A stretch of 64,000 nucleotides of DNA. It comes from Halomonas sp. (GTDB lineage: Bacteria; Pseudomonadota; Gammaproteobacteria; Pseudomonadales; Halomonadaceae). Location of the stretch: positions 62,001 to 126,000 of the forward strand of contig NZ_JAGOBJ010000010.1 in assembly GCF_017983445.1 (NCBI RefSeq), given 5' to 3'. A model generated the notes under the pieces. The model saw nothing but the letters and a program-made list of their open reading frames with translations. It was not told the origin of the DNA and did no database searches. Below, piece by piece: positions 34,033 to 43,080 of this stretch; the first letter of the stretch is position 1, and each line of letters opens with the position of its first letter. Both the position numbers and the translations under genes were made by a program.

Positions 34033-34190
34033 AGGTTCGTCTGAAAAGTGCCTGCGCTCGGCAATACGGCGTTAAAAATCAACTCGTGCGCGAGTCCGAT
34101 CAAAATACTCATTTACTCTTTGTAAACTCCGTTTCTTCGCTGATTTTTGCCTTGTCTTGCCTTCGCTCGCCAACTTTTCAGACAGAACCT
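34033..34190. mobile_element. MITE-like element with 17/18-bp terminal inverted repeats
   Basis: The left end AGGTTCGTCTGAAAAGT (34033-34049) and the right end (34173-34190, reverse complement AGGTTCTGTCTGAAAAGT) are inverted repeats with one indel. Weaker inverted similarity continues inward (GCGCTCGGCAA against GCGAAGGCAA; AAAAATCA in both). An ACTCG/CGAGT hairpin lies near 34082-34095. No ORF of any length is inside. No clear target-site duplication is seen. It is probably a dispersed non-autonomous repeat. Confidence 0.6.
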
Positions 34191-34211
34191 AAAAACCTGA
34201 GCGGTCAAACG

Positions 34212-35291
34212 TTAGCTTAACCGTTCTGCGGCCGTTTTTAATAACCGCTCGGTTGCCTCCCAACTGACGCAGGCATCAGTCACCGAAACGCCGTAGCGCA
34301 AGGCGTTCGGCTGCAGGGGCTGCTTGCCTTCAAACAGGTGACTTTCCAGCATGAGGGCGACCAGGTTGGCGTTACCTGCCTGCCGTTGAGCAAGCACATC
34401 CAGCATCACCTCACTTTGGCGGCGGTGGTCTTTACGCGCATTGGCGTGGCTGCAATCGACCATTAACCGCGGATTCTGGCCGGCCTCATGCAGCGTCTTG
34501 ATAGCCGCCTGAACATGCGATGCCTGGTAGTTAGGCTCGCCATGCCCACCGCGAAGCACTACGTGCGTATGCGGGTTACCCGCCGTTTGCTGCATGATGG
34601 GGCGCCCATTGTTGTCTTGAGCAAAGCGCTGGTGGCCGTGGGCCGCTGCCTGCATGGCGTCGATCGCGACCTGTACATCACCGCTGGTCGCGTTTTTAAA
34701 GCCGACCGCCGCGGCTAAGTCGCTGGCAAGCTCACGGTGCAGCTGTGATTCTGTGGTTCGCGCCCCAATCGCCACCCAGCTTAAAAGATCGTCCAGGTAA
34801 GGGGCGAGCATGGGCTGAAGCAGCTCGGTTGCCACCGGCAAACCGCGGGCGGCAACGGCATGCATAAGCTCCCGGGAGAGCATAATGCCCTTGGCCATAT
34901 CACCACTGCCGTCTAAATCCGGATCGTAAGCGAGCCCCTTCCAGCCTACGGTGGTGCGGGGTTTTTCAACGTAGACCCGCATCACGGGTAAAAGCCGTTC
35001 GCTTACCTGTTCGCTGAGCGCGGCGAGACGGTCGGCATACTCAAGGGCTGCGTCAGGATCATGGATGGAACACGGCCCCACTACGACAAGAAGCCGATCA
35101 TCCTGGCCGCTCAAGATGTTTTGAACCGCTTGGCGCTGCTGGGATATCTGCTGGTTTAACCGGGCATCCACCGCCACGCTTTGGCGCAGCTCGGCCGATG
35201 TGGGAAGCAGCTTTTCCGTACTGGGCGTGCTGACAGCCACGGGAGTGATATTACGTTTCGAGCTAAGGGCTGGGCTTGCTGGGGCATTCAT
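34212..35291 (-). CDS. aroF: 3-deoxy-7-phosphoheptulonate synthase, class I
   Basis: A 359-residue DAHP synthase, the first step of the shikimate pathway (PEP + erythrose 4-phosphate). The motif LLVVVGPCSIHDP and the late HANARKDHRRQ region are class I hallmarks. The isozyme type (Tyr-, Phe- or Trp-sensitive) cannot be fixed by eye, and the symbol is provisional. Its ATG overlaps the stop of a tyrosine-rich leader ORF as ATGA, which suggests tyrosine as the regulating amino acid. GGAGAG precedes the ATG. Confidence 0.9.
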   Translation of the reverse strand: MNAPASPALSSKRNITPVAVSTPSTEKLLPTSAELRQSVAVDARLNQQISQQRQAVQNILSGQDDRLLVVVGPCSIHDPDAALEYADRLAALSEQVSERLLPVMRVYVEKPRTTVGWKGLAYDPDLDGSGDMAKGIMLSRELMHAVAARGLPVATELLQPMLAPYLDDLLSWVAIGARTTESQLHRELASDLAAAVGFKNATSGDVQVAIDAMQAAAHGHQRFAQDNNGRPIMQQTAGNPHTHVVLRGGHGEPNYQASHVQAAIKTLHEAGQNPRLMVDCSHANARKDHRRQSEVMLDVLAQRQAGNANLVALMLESHLFEGKQPLQPNALRYGVSVTDACVSWEATERLLKTAAERLS

Positions 35292-35452
35292 AAAGGTCTC
35301 TCCGGGAGCGCATGACATCGATTGACGTTACCACCCAGGCAAGCACGGTCGGAGGTGGCAGCTTGCACCGACCGCGCGTCGCTAAATCGCCAGCCATAGC
35401 CATAGCCCACATAGCCGGTAGCAATAGTGACGTTATATGCGCGATACATCAT
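35288..35452 (-). CDS. Tyrosine-rich leader ORF coupled to the DAHP synthase gene
   Basis: A 54-codon ORF with AAGGAG seven bases before its ATG. Five of the first 19 residues are Tyr (3, 6, 14, 17, 19), followed by Trp 21 and Phe 23. Its TGA overlaps the aroF ATG. Between the Tyr region and aroF the RNA can form competing stems: GGTCGG/CCGACC, GCAAGC/GCTTGC and CCACC/GGTGG. No T-run follows, so control would act by translational coupling or Rho rather than classic attenuation. A role in sensing tyrosyl-tRNA is inference. Confidence 0.6.
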   Translation of the reverse strand: MMYRAYNVTIATGYVGYGYGWRFSDARSVQAATSDRACLGGNVNRCHALPERPL

Positions 35453-35510
35453 GGTGCAGCTCCTTAATGACATTGCTCTATGGCACTTCTATGGTGAAAG
35501 CCTTAAACGC

Positions 35511-35539
35511 AAAAACCCCGGTTGGGTTACCAACCGGGG
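35511..35539 (-). terminator. Terminator between the 41-residue ORF and the aroF leader
   Basis: Perfect 10-bp stem CCCCGGTTGG / CCAACCGGGG with a 4-base loop. Five T follow on the minus strand only. It lies 49 bases after the stop of the 41-codon ORF and 59 bases before the leader start, so it either ends that small transcript or attenuates read-through into aroF. Confidence 0.85.
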
Positions 35540-35587
35540 CTTAAATATTCGGCAGGCAACCTAGTTGGTGTGCCTGGTAGCGCGACG

Positions 35588-35713
35588 TTAACCGTCGGCC
35601 GCGGGCACACCGTGGCTAAACCAATATCCAAAATAGGCAACAACGCTCATGCACACACCAGCCGCCACAAGGGGCAAGCTACTAGCAGTGTGAGAAGGCG
35701 CGTATGTGTGCAT
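35588..35713 (-). CDS. Small 41-residue membrane-type ORF before the aroF leader
   Basis: AGGA lies five to six bases before the ATG. The product has one hydrophobic segment (about 13-32) ending in a cluster of aromatic residues, Tyr 27, Phe 28, Tyr 30, Trp 31 and Phe 32. It is followed by a strong terminator and then the aroF leader ORF. It could be a small inner-membrane protein, or a leader peptide for terminator-based attenuation. I do not recognise the sequence. Confidence 0.4.
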   Translation of the reverse strand: MHTYAPSHTASSLPLVAAGVCMSVVAYFGYWFSHGVPAADG

Positions 35714-35901
35714 ATTTATCCTGATCATTGGCAAACCCGTAGGCTCTGCGAAAGGTAATTCTGTAAACCGCTGGCGTTTCTGAAAAGCTAGGCTTTTGAA
35801 AGTCTGTGGCTTTATCCTGCCCTTACATTTGGCAAATGGCAACTGTTCTTCACAAAACAATGCTGTTGGCTAACGCGGGCAGGCTTTTAACCTTGTATCA
35901 A

Positions 35902-36639
35902 TCAAGGGCGCGGGGCGTAAGCAAACACATCTGAAAAAACACGCTCGCGGATCACACCCTTGGCTTCCAGAATGTCCAGACAGGCGTACACCATGCCGGG
36001 CGAGCCCGAGAGATAAATATCATAATCGCTAAACGTGAGCGCCGCTTTTTCCAGGACCAGATCTATTCGGCCCTGGTGATGATGAATTCGCTCGCTGCTT
36101 GCCAGAGGCTCGGTTAGCGGGAATTCAGTCACTGCCTGAAAGGTGACCTGGGGGTAACGCTGTGCCCAAGCAGACGCCAGGCTTTCCGCATAAAGATCGC
36201 GGTGTTCGCGGGCAGCCCACCAAAGGGAAATCGGCCGCTCGGGCTGATCACGCAGCGTGGCTTCAACAATAGCTTTCATCTGCGCAAACCCAGTGCCTGC
36301 AGCAATCAGCATCAGCGGGCGCTGGCTTTGCGGGTCAACCACACATTCACCGCCCGGCAAGCGTAGGGTCAGTTGGTTGGCCACTTGCAGAAGATTGCGC
36401 AACCGCACCGAGTTATCGCGCTCGGGCCAGTGCTGAATATGCAGCTCAATGACGCCATCACCCTGCTCGGCACTGGCAATCGAAAACGGCACCCATGTTG
36501 TATCATCCAGCTGTAGCTCTAAATACTGGCCGGGAGCATGCTGCATTGCTTCTGCTCGGCCTTCCAGCGTTACGCCAAATACGTCAGGATTTAAATCCTC
36601 AACGGCCGTTACCTGGCAGGTTAACGTCCTTGCGCTCAT
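35902..36639 (-). CDS. fre: NAD(P)H-flavin reductase
   Basis: A 245-residue ferredoxin-reductase-fold protein without an iron-sulfur domain. The flavin-binding PFSIAS motif is near residue 51 and the nucleotide-binding GTGFAQMKAIVEA motif follows near 114. Fre reduces free flavins with NAD(P)H. It lies directly downstream of ubiD; UbiD decarboxylases need prenylated FMN made from reduced FMN, so the pairing makes sense and is common in gammaproteobacteria. AGAGG precedes the ATG. Confidence 0.88.
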   Translation of the reverse strand: MSARTLTCQVTAVEDLNPDVFGVTLEGRAEAMQHAPGQYLELQLDDTTWVPFSIASAEQGDGVIELHIQHWPERDNSVRLRNLLQVANQLTLRLPGGECVVDPQSQRPLMLIAAGTGFAQMKAIVEATLRDQPERPISLWWAAREHRDLYAESLASAWAQRYPQVTFQAVTEFPLTEPLASSERIHHHQGRIDLVLEKAALTFSDYDIYLSGSPGMVYACLDILEAKGVIRERVFSDVFAYAPRP

Positions 36640-36694
36640 GAAAACCTCTTTGTAAAAAATCGATCAGTGTGCGCCGTTAAACTTCACCGCCGTA

Positions 36695-38191
36695 TTAACC
36701 GCCATGGCGTGGAGCAGGTAGAGGGATACCGATCCCCAACTCTTCCCACCGCTCGTCAACGCGGTTTTTGACCGTTTCGTCCATCACGATGGGCGTACCC
36801 CACTCGCGGTCCGTTTCGCCCGGCCATTTATTGGTCGCGTCCAGGCCCATCTTGGAACCCAGGCCTGACACAGGCGAGGCGAAATCCAGATAATCGATGG
36901 GCGTGTTTTCCACCATCACAGTATCGCGTGCCGGGTCCATGCGTGTCGTGATCGCCCAAATCACGTCTTCCCAGTTGCGCGCATCGACATCGTCATCCAG
37001 CACGATCACGAACTTGGTATACATGAATTGACGCAAGAAGCTCCAGACGCCCATCATCACGCGCTTGGCGTGGCCGGGGTACTGCTTTTTCATGGTGACG
37101 ACCGCCATCCGGTACGAGCACCCTTCCGGCGGCAGATAGAAGTCGACGATTTCAGGAAACTGCTTGCAGAGTATCGGCACAAACACTTCGTTGAGCGCTA
37201 ACCCTAGAACGGCGGGCTCATCCGGCGGCCGCCCGGTATAGGTCGAGTGATAGATGGCATCGCGACGCATGGTCATGCGCGTGACGGTAAAGACCGGGAA
37301 GTGATCCACCTCGTTGTAATAACCGGTGTGATCACCGTATGGGCCTTCCGGCGCCATATCATCGGGGTAGATAACCCCTTCCAGAATGATTTCGCTTGAG
37401 GCGGGCACCTCAAGGTCTGAATGACCACATTTAACCAGTTCAGTACGTGAGCCACGCAGAAGCCCGGCAAACGCATATTCGGAGAGTGAGTCAGGGACGG
37501 GGGTAACGGCCGCCAGGATCGTGGCCGGGTCGGCCCCCAGCGCCACGGCAACCGGGAAAGGCTCGCCAGGATGCGTTTGCTGAAACTCCTGAAAATCCAG
37601 CGCCCCACCACGGTGTGAGAGCCAGCGCATGATCAGGCGGTTCTTGCCGATCTTTTGCTGCCGATAAATCCCCAAATTCTGACGCTTTTTATGCGGGCCT
37701 CGGGTAATGACCAGTGGCCATGTCACCAAAGGCGCCGCATCGCCCGGCCAGCAGTGCTGGATAGGGAGGCGATCCAGATCAACCTCGTCACCTTCAAAAA
37801 CGACTTCCTGCACCGGAGCCCGCTTAACGGTTTTAGGCCCCATGCTGAGCACCTGCTTGAAAATGGGCAGCTTGTCCCAGGCGTCTTTCAACCCTTTGGG
37901 CGGATCCGGCTCTTTCAGAAAGGCCAGCAGCTTGCCCACTTCGCGCAGCGCTTCGACCGACTCCTGTCCCATCCCCAGCGCCACACGTTTTGGCGTACCG
38001 AAAAGATTGCCCAAAAGCGGCATCTCGTGACCCTTCACGTTCTCGAACAGAAGTGCCGGGCCACCGGCACGCAGGGTGCGGTCGCAAATTTCGGTGATTT
38101 CCAGGTAAGGATCGACCTCGGCTTGGATACGCTTGAGTTCACCGCGCGCTTCCAGCGCCGCGATGAAGTCGCGCAAGTCGTTATACTTCAA
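36695..38191 (-). CDS. ubiD: 4-hydroxy-3-polyprenylbenzoate decarboxylase
   Basis: A 498-residue UbiD that decarboxylates the ring precursor in ubiquinone synthesis using prenylated FMN. Family motifs are seen: [12 protein letters not shown] near 43-54, the [13 protein letters not shown] stretch with catalytic glutamate near 280-295, and [15 protein letters not shown]. Length matches E. coli UbiD (497). rho lies upstream and fre downstream on the same strand. ubiX is not in the window. Confidence 0.94.
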   Translation of the reverse strand: MKYNDLRDFIAALEARGELKRIQAEVDPYLEITEICDRTLRAGGPALLFENVKGHEMPLLGNLFGTPKRVALGMGQESVEALREVGKLLAFLKEPDPPKGLKDAWDKLPIFKQVLSMGPKTVKRAPVQEVVFEGDEVDLDRLPIQHCWPGDAAPLVTWPLVITRGPHKKRQNLGIYRQQKIGKNRLIMRWLSHRGGALDFQEFQQTHPGEPFPVAVALGADPATILAAVTPVPDSLSEYAFAGLLRGSRTELVKCGHSDLEVPASSEIILEGVIYPDDMAPEGPYGDHTGYYNEVDHFPVFTVTRMTMRRDAIYHSTYTGRPPDEPAVLGLALNEVFVPILCKQFPEIVDFYLPPEGCSYRMAVVTMKKQYPGHAKRVMMGVWSFLRQFMYTKFVIVLDDDVDARNWEDVIWAITTRMDPARDTVMVENTPIDYLDFASPVSGLGSKMGLDATNKWPGETDREWGTPIVMDETVKNRVDERWEELGIGIPLPAPRHGG

Positions 38192-38239
38192 GACACACTC
38201 CCCGATAGGCTTGCGCCGCTATAGTGATTCTAATCAATC

Positions 38240-39499
38240 CTAGCGGCGTTTCATCGCTTCAAAGAACTCAAGATTCGTCTTGGTATCCTTCAGACGGTCA
38301 ATCAGGAATTCCGTGGCAGCCGTATCTTCCATCGGGTTGAGCAGCTTGCGCAAAATCCACATGCGCTGCATCTCTTCCTCGGAGGCCAGCAGATCTTCAC
38401 GACGAGTGCCGCTGCGACGGATGTTGATCGCTGGGAAGACGCGCCTTTCTGCCAGTTTGCGGTCAAGGTGCGCTTCCATATTACCGGTACCCTTGAACTC
38501 TTCGAAGATGACTTCATCCATCTTCGACCCGGTATCCACCAGGGCCGTGGCAATAATGGTCAAGCTGCCGCCTTCTTCGATATTACGCGCTGCACCGAAG
38601 AAGCGCTTGGGCTTCTCGAGGGCATGAGCGTCGACACCACCGGTGAGTACCTTGCCGGAGCTGGGTACGACGGTGTTGTAGGCACGCGCCAAGCGGGTAA
38701 TCGAGTCAAGCAGGATGACCACGTCTTTTTTATGCTCAACCAGACGCTTGGCTTTTTCGATGACCATTTCAGCGACCTGAACGTGGCGCGCCGGCGGCTC
38801 ATCAAACGTGGAAGCCACGACTTCACCGCGCACGGTACGCGACATTTCGGTGACTTCCTCTGGGCGCTCGTCGATCAACAGTACGATCAGGTGGCACTCA
38901 GGGTTGTTACGCGTGATTGAGGTCGCGATGTTCTGCAACATCAATGTCTTACCCGCTTTCGGCGGAGACACCAGCAGGCCACGCTGACCTTTACCAATCG
39001 GTGCGGTCAGGTCGATGATACGCGCGGTAAGATCTTCGGTAGAACCGTTACCGATTTCCATACGCATACGTTCGTCTGGAAACAGCGGCGTTAAGTTCTC
39101 AAAGAGAATCTTATGCTTGGCGTTTTCAGGACGGTCAAGGTTGATCTGGCTAACCTTGAGCAGGGCAAAGTAGCGCTCGCCTTCTTTAGGCGGGCGAATT
39201 TTGCCGGAAATTGAGTCGCCTTTGCGCAGATTGAAACGGCGGATCTGTGAGGGCGATACGTAGATATCGTCCGGTCCGGCGAGATACGAGCTGTCGGCGC
39301 TGCGCAGGAAGCCAAAGCCATCCTGAAGAATTTCCAGCACACCGTCGCCATAGATATCCTCACCACTTTTAGCGTGTCGTTTGAGGATGGCGAAAATGAT
39401 GTCCTGCTTGCGCGAACGGGCCAGGTTATCGATACCCATTTCGCGGGCGATATCGAGCAACTCGGGAACGGTTTTTTGCTTGAGTTCAGTGAGATTCAT
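38240..39499 (-). CDS. rho: Transcription termination factor Rho
   Basis: A 419-residue hexameric RNA helicase. The N-terminal Rho domain and RNA-binding cold-shock-like domain (GFGFLRS) lead into the ATPase core with Walker A PPKAGKT and Walker [11 protein letters not shown]. Length equals that of E. coli Rho. The ATG at 39499 has no clear ribosome-binding site; an eight-codon ORF overlaps it as ATGA. trxA, which often precedes rho, is absent here. Confidence 0.96.
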   Translation of the reverse strand: MNLTELKQKTVPELLDIAREMGIDNLARSRKQDIIFAILKRHAKSGEDIYGDGVLEILQDGFGFLRSADSSYLAGPDDIYVSPSQIRRFNLRKGDSISGKIRPPKEGERYFALLKVSQINLDRPENAKHKILFENLTPLFPDERMRMEIGNGSTEDLTARIIDLTAPIGKGQRGLLVSPPKAGKTLMLQNIATSITRNNPECHLIVLLIDERPEEVTEMSRTVRGEVVASTFDEPPARHVQVAEMVIEKAKRLVEHKKDVVILLDSITRLARAYNTVVPSSGKVLTGGVDAHALEKPKRFFGAARNIEEGGSLTIIATALVDTGSKMDEVIFEEFKGTGNMEAHLDRKLAERRVFPAINIRRSGTRREDLLASEEEMQRMWILRKLLNPMEDTAATEFLIDRLKDTKTNLEFFEAMKRR

Positions 39500-40220
39500 C
39501 GGTGTGTTAGAAAATTGCTCATGGAAGCTAGGCGCAAGCGCCGAATAAGACAGGAGGCGTAGCACGTGATGATATGGCTAGACACCGTGTGATGCGTTCA
39601 GACCCCAATAGAGCACATACTCGAAAATACGTCGTTGGGCGTTTATAACTCATGGATAGCGCAATGAATTATCGCTCAATTCGAGAGTGCCAGCAGTTGT
39701 TTGCTGTGATTAGCATAAGGAAAGAACCAATCAACGGGTTGTCTGACGACTTGGAAATCTGGCTGATGCTATCTGGATAAATACTATTCTGGATAAGCAC
39801 TATTTAGTCAACACTAATAGTTTAATCAACCTCTGCACCAGAAGTACTACAAGTACGAATACTGCAGGCAGCAGCGTTGGGTAAGTACAGCATTAAGTAA
39901 ATACGACTTGCATTAATACGGGTAAACGCCGATGGCAGCTAAGGCGACACTGCCTTAAATACCGTTTTCATGTAAACGTCGACGCTCAGAAAACAGCGTT
40001 GTTTTGGATAGCAGGATTAATTTTAACCTCTGCCAGCTTTAGCCGCTACTTTCATCAGCTAATTCCAACCATTAATACTGCCAAAACGCTGTAATCTGCC
40101 AGGTCGAATCAGGCCAGTTGTTCGATGGTAGTCAAGCCCTGCGATAAACGCAAGTCTTTGCCAATTGACAATAGCTGGAGGGCACCGCAACCTTGGCATA
40201 GCCAATACCAAGGATAGCTC
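39500..40220. other. 720-base gene-free region between rho and ppx
   Basis: No ORF of note occurs on either strand of this AT-rich stretch. It must hold the divergent promoters of rho and ppx and probably a long rho leader. A GGCGC/GCGCC hairpin (39531-39542) lies just upstream of an eight-codon ORF (39522-39496, minus). A 16-base tandem pair is at 39773-39804. TTGACA near 40165 could be a ppx -35 element, without a good -10. No thioredoxin active-site coding was found. Confidence 0.6.
39773..39804. repeat. 16-bp tandem duplication in the rho-ppx spacer
   Basis: CTGGATAAATACTATT (39773-39788) is followed directly by CTGGATAAGCACTATT (39789-39804), two mismatches in 16 bases. Confidence 0.8.
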
Positions 40221-41765
40221 ATGCCCAAGGACATTTCACCCTCAGTTACTGCTTCGTCTAGCGAATTGGAAAGCGCGGCTCCTCAGCGCTTAGCCGCGAT
40301 AGACCTCGGCTCTAACAGCTTTCACTTGCTGGTGGCCAACTATCAAAATGAGCGGCTTCAGGTTGTTGCCCGCCTGGGCGAAAAAGTCCAGCTAGCTGCT
40401 GGTTTGGATGAAGACGGCAAGCTTAACGAAGCTGCCATGCAGCGCGCGTTGGATTGCCTGGGTCGTTTTGCCCCCTTTTTAAGTGATATCGAGAGCGCCA
40501 ATCTGCGTATCGTAGGTACCAACGCACTGCGCGATGCGCATAATAGCCAGGCCTTTATTGAGCGCGCCGAAGCGCAGCTGGGTCACTCCATTGAGGTTAT
40601 CGCAGGCCGTGAAGAAGCCCGGCTTATCTATCTGGGAGCGGCCCATGCGCTGGCAGAAAATGGGCGCCGACTGATTGTCGATATTGGCGGTGGCTCGACA
40701 GAATTTATTATTGGCGAAAAATTTGAGCCCAAGGCCCTTGAAAGCCTGCGCATGGGCTGCATCACGTTTACCAGCCGCTTCTTTCCTGACGGTGAACTCA
40801 GCGAGAAACGCATGCGCCGCGCCGAGCTTGCTGCACTGTCTGAGCTTGCTCATATTCAGCGCCCGTATCAACGCCTTGGCTGGGAAGATCCGGTTGGCTC
40901 CAGCGGCACCATCAAGGCAGCGGCAAGCGTTCTTATCGCCTACGGCGATACACCTAACGAGGGCGTGATTACCTGCAGTGGGCTCAAGAAGCTACGTGAG
41001 CGCCTCATCAAGTGCAAACACCTGGACAAGGTTGAGCTGGACGGGCTCAAACCTGACCGTGCCCGCGTTTTCCCGGCGGGGATTGCCATTTTGAGCGCCA
41101 TCTTCGAGGCCTTTGACCTGTCCCAAATGCGCTTTGCCGATGGCGCCCTGCGTGAAGGCGTGCTTTACGATATGGCCGGGCGTAATAGCGCCGAGGATAC
41201 CCGTTCAAGAACCCTGGAAGCCCTCCAGCGTATTTATGACGTGGATTCCCGCCAGGCCGATAACGTGGCTGATACCGCGCTGCGCCTGTTTGAACAGGTA
41301 CAAGGCGCCTGGTCACTGACGCAAGAGCACCGCCATTACCTTCAATGGGCAAGCTACGTGCACGAAATAGGCCTGGCGATTTCCCATAGCCAGTTTCATC
41401 GCCACGGCGCCTACCTGCTGGAACATTCCGATCTGGCGGGCTTCTCGCGCCCTGAGCAGCATCAGTTGGCGTTTCTGGTGCGCGCTCACCGGCGCAAGTT
41501 CCCACTTAAAGAGTGGCAAGCGCTTCCCAAAGCGCAACAGGCACATAGCGCAAAACTCGCTCAGCTGTTGCGCCTGGCAGTGTTACTCAATCATTCTCGC
41601 CCGGAAAGCGCTCCACCCCTGCCGTCGATCAGCGCTGACGAGCAAGGCCTGACGCTGACCTTACCCGCGAGCGAAGAACCCACCCTGTTCAGCACCGATA
41701 TTGAGCAGGAGCAGACCAACCTGCAGACTGCAGGACTTACCTTGAACGTGATTCAGGAGAGCTAA
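40221..41765 (+). CDS. ppx: Exopolyphosphatase (Ppx/GppA family)
   Basis: A 514-residue enzyme that removes terminal phosphate from polyphosphate. The actin-like ATPase-fold motifs AAIDLGSNSFHLLVANY near residues 25-41 and IVDIGGGSTEFIIGE near 155 are present, and a C-terminal HD-like helical domain follows. The length fits Ppx (E. coli 513). ppk is not adjacent. AAGGA precedes the ATG. It is divergent from rho and convergent with tilS. Confidence 0.92.
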   Translation: MPKDISPSVTASSSELESAAPQRLAAIDLGSNSFHLLVANYQNERLQVVARLGEKVQLAAGLDEDGKLNEAAMQRALDCLGRFAPFLSDIESANLRIVGTNALRDAHNSQAFIERAEAQLGHSIEVIAGREEARLIYLGAAHALAENGRRLIVDIGGGSTEFIIGEKFEPKALESLRMGCITFTSRFFPDGELSEKRMRRAELAALSELAHIQRPYQRLGWEDPVGSSGTIKAAASVLIAYGDTPNEGVITCSGLKKLRERLIKCKHLDKVELDGLKPDRARVFPAGIAILSAIFEAFDLSQMRFADGALREGVLYDMAGRNSAEDTRSRTLEALQRIYDVDSRQADNVADTALRLFEQVQGAWSLTQEHRHYLQWASYVHEIGLAISHSQFHRHGAYLLEHSDLAGFSRPEQHQLAFLVRAHRRKFPLKEWQALPKAQQAHSAKLAQLLRLAVLLNHSRPESAPPLPSISADEQGLTLTLPASEEPTLFSTDIEQEQTNLQTAGLTLNVIQES

Positions 41766-41784
41766 GCGCGAGGCCTGGTTACGC

Positions 41785-43080
41785 TTACTGACTCACTGCA
41801 CCTTTAAAAGCGACCCCAGCCGCCTGCCAGAGCACGACGGCTGGCGGCCTGATGACGCCTAGGCAGGCGTCATCTGCCATCACCATCACCAGCCGCTCGC
41901 GCTCCCAAGGCGGTATCTGCGCCTCCTGAAGTAGCCGTTTGACATCGCGTCGGCCCCGCCCGGCAAGCGCAATCACCTCCCCGCCCTGGCGCCAGCGCAG
42001 CGTTAATGGCTTAACTGGCTGGGTTAATATCTGCAAAGAGAGCTCTAGCCTGCCCAAGGGCGTATCAAGCCCTGGCTTGCCTGCCCACGTGCTTTGCCAG
42101 GCGGGTAGCGGCTCAAGCGGCGCCGTGAGGTAAAGCCGTTTTTTCCACACCCTTGCCTCAGCCCCCGGCCACGCAACATGCACGCTGGCATCCATGGCCG
42201 CGGTTAACTGGTCAAGCAAGCTATCCAGGCGGCGCTGAGGCGGGGTCGGCAATAACTGATGCTGACACCAGCGACGCACGAGTAGCCGCTGGCGAGGCCG
42301 CGAGCGCGAGGCCAACGCAGCAGCATCGATACATTGCGCACCTGCGCGCAATGCATCAAGCTCCGCCAGGGCATATTCACTGAGTAGCGCATCGGCTTCA
42401 CCCGCATGCGCAGCGCTACTGGAAAGCGCGCCAGCAGCCTCGGGCCAGCGCGCCTTGAGGGCAGGCATAACCTCATGGCGTAACCGGTTACGGTCAAACG
42501 CAACATCACTATTGGTGGGGTCTTCACACCACGCAAGGTTGAGCTTACCGGCGCGGTTTTCCAAGCAGCGCCTGGCAACCGTTAGCCAGGGCCGGACAAA
42601 GGTAAGATCGTGTACCTGACGGCGATAAGGCATCCCCGCCAGCCCGCGTATGCCGCTGCCCCGCAGAGCGGCAAGCAGCAGCGTCTCCGCCTGATCGTCC
42701 TGATGCTGGGCCAGCCAAACAGTGTCCCCGGCAGGAACGTGCGTTTGAAAGGCACTGTAGCGGGCGTCACGCGCAGCGGATTCAATGCCATCGGCTCTTG
42801 GGTCCACCGTGACAGATACCACCGTCAGGGGCACGTTCAAGCGCTGACATAGCCTAAGGCAATACTGCTCAAAGTCGGCAGCGCCAGCCTGCAGGCCATG
42901 ATTGATATGAATAGCGTTGAGCGACCGGTTGGCTAAACGGCAAACCGGAGCGGCCAGCGTCAGTAATAACGCCGAATCCAACCCGCCGGAGAGTGCCACC
43001 CAAATAGAGCGCCCCGGTGGGGTTTCCACCAGGGCGTCATCTAGCAGCCGTTCAAGCCGTTCAGGCGGCTGGGGCGCCAT
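41785..43080 (-). CDS. tilS: tRNA(Ile)-lysidine synthetase
   Basis: A 431-residue N-type ATP pyrophosphatase that converts C34 of tRNA-Ile(CAU) to lysidine so that it reads AUA. The PP-loop SGGLDS is at 31-36. The C-terminal TilS domains follow ([20 protein letters not shown]). Its start overlaps the end of accA by 20 bases, so translation is probably coupled. The accA-tilS order is common in gammaproteobacteria. Confidence 0.93.
   Translation of the reverse strand: MAPQPPERLERLLDDALVETPPGRSIWVALSGGLDSALLLTLAAPVCRLANRSLNAIHINHGLQAGAADFEQYCLRLCQRLNVPLTVVSVTVDPRADGIESAARDARYSAFQTHVPAGDTVWLAQHQDDQAETLLLAALRGSGIRGLAGMPYRRQVHDLTFVRPWLTVARRCLENRAGKLNLAWCEDPTNSDVAFDRNRLRHEVMPALKARWPEAAGALSSSAAHAGEADALLSEYALAELDALRAGAQCIDAAALASRSRPRQRLLVRRWCQHQLLPTPPQRRLDSLLDQLTAAMDASVHVAWPGAEARVWKKRLYLTAPLEPLPAWQSTWAGKPGLDTPLGRLELSLQILTQPVKPLTLRWRQGGEVIALAGRGRRDVKRLLQEAQIPPWERERLVMVMADDACLGVIRPPAVVLWQAAGVAFKGAVSQ

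Noticed and set aside
39551-39592. GTG/ATG frame with AGGAGG-like site on the plus strand near 39552
   Set aside because: Stops after eight codons and lies in the opposite orientation to rho; likely chance.
41941-42133. Short plus-strand frames opposite tilS
   Set aside because: Shadow frames of the TilS C-terminal domains with no independent support.
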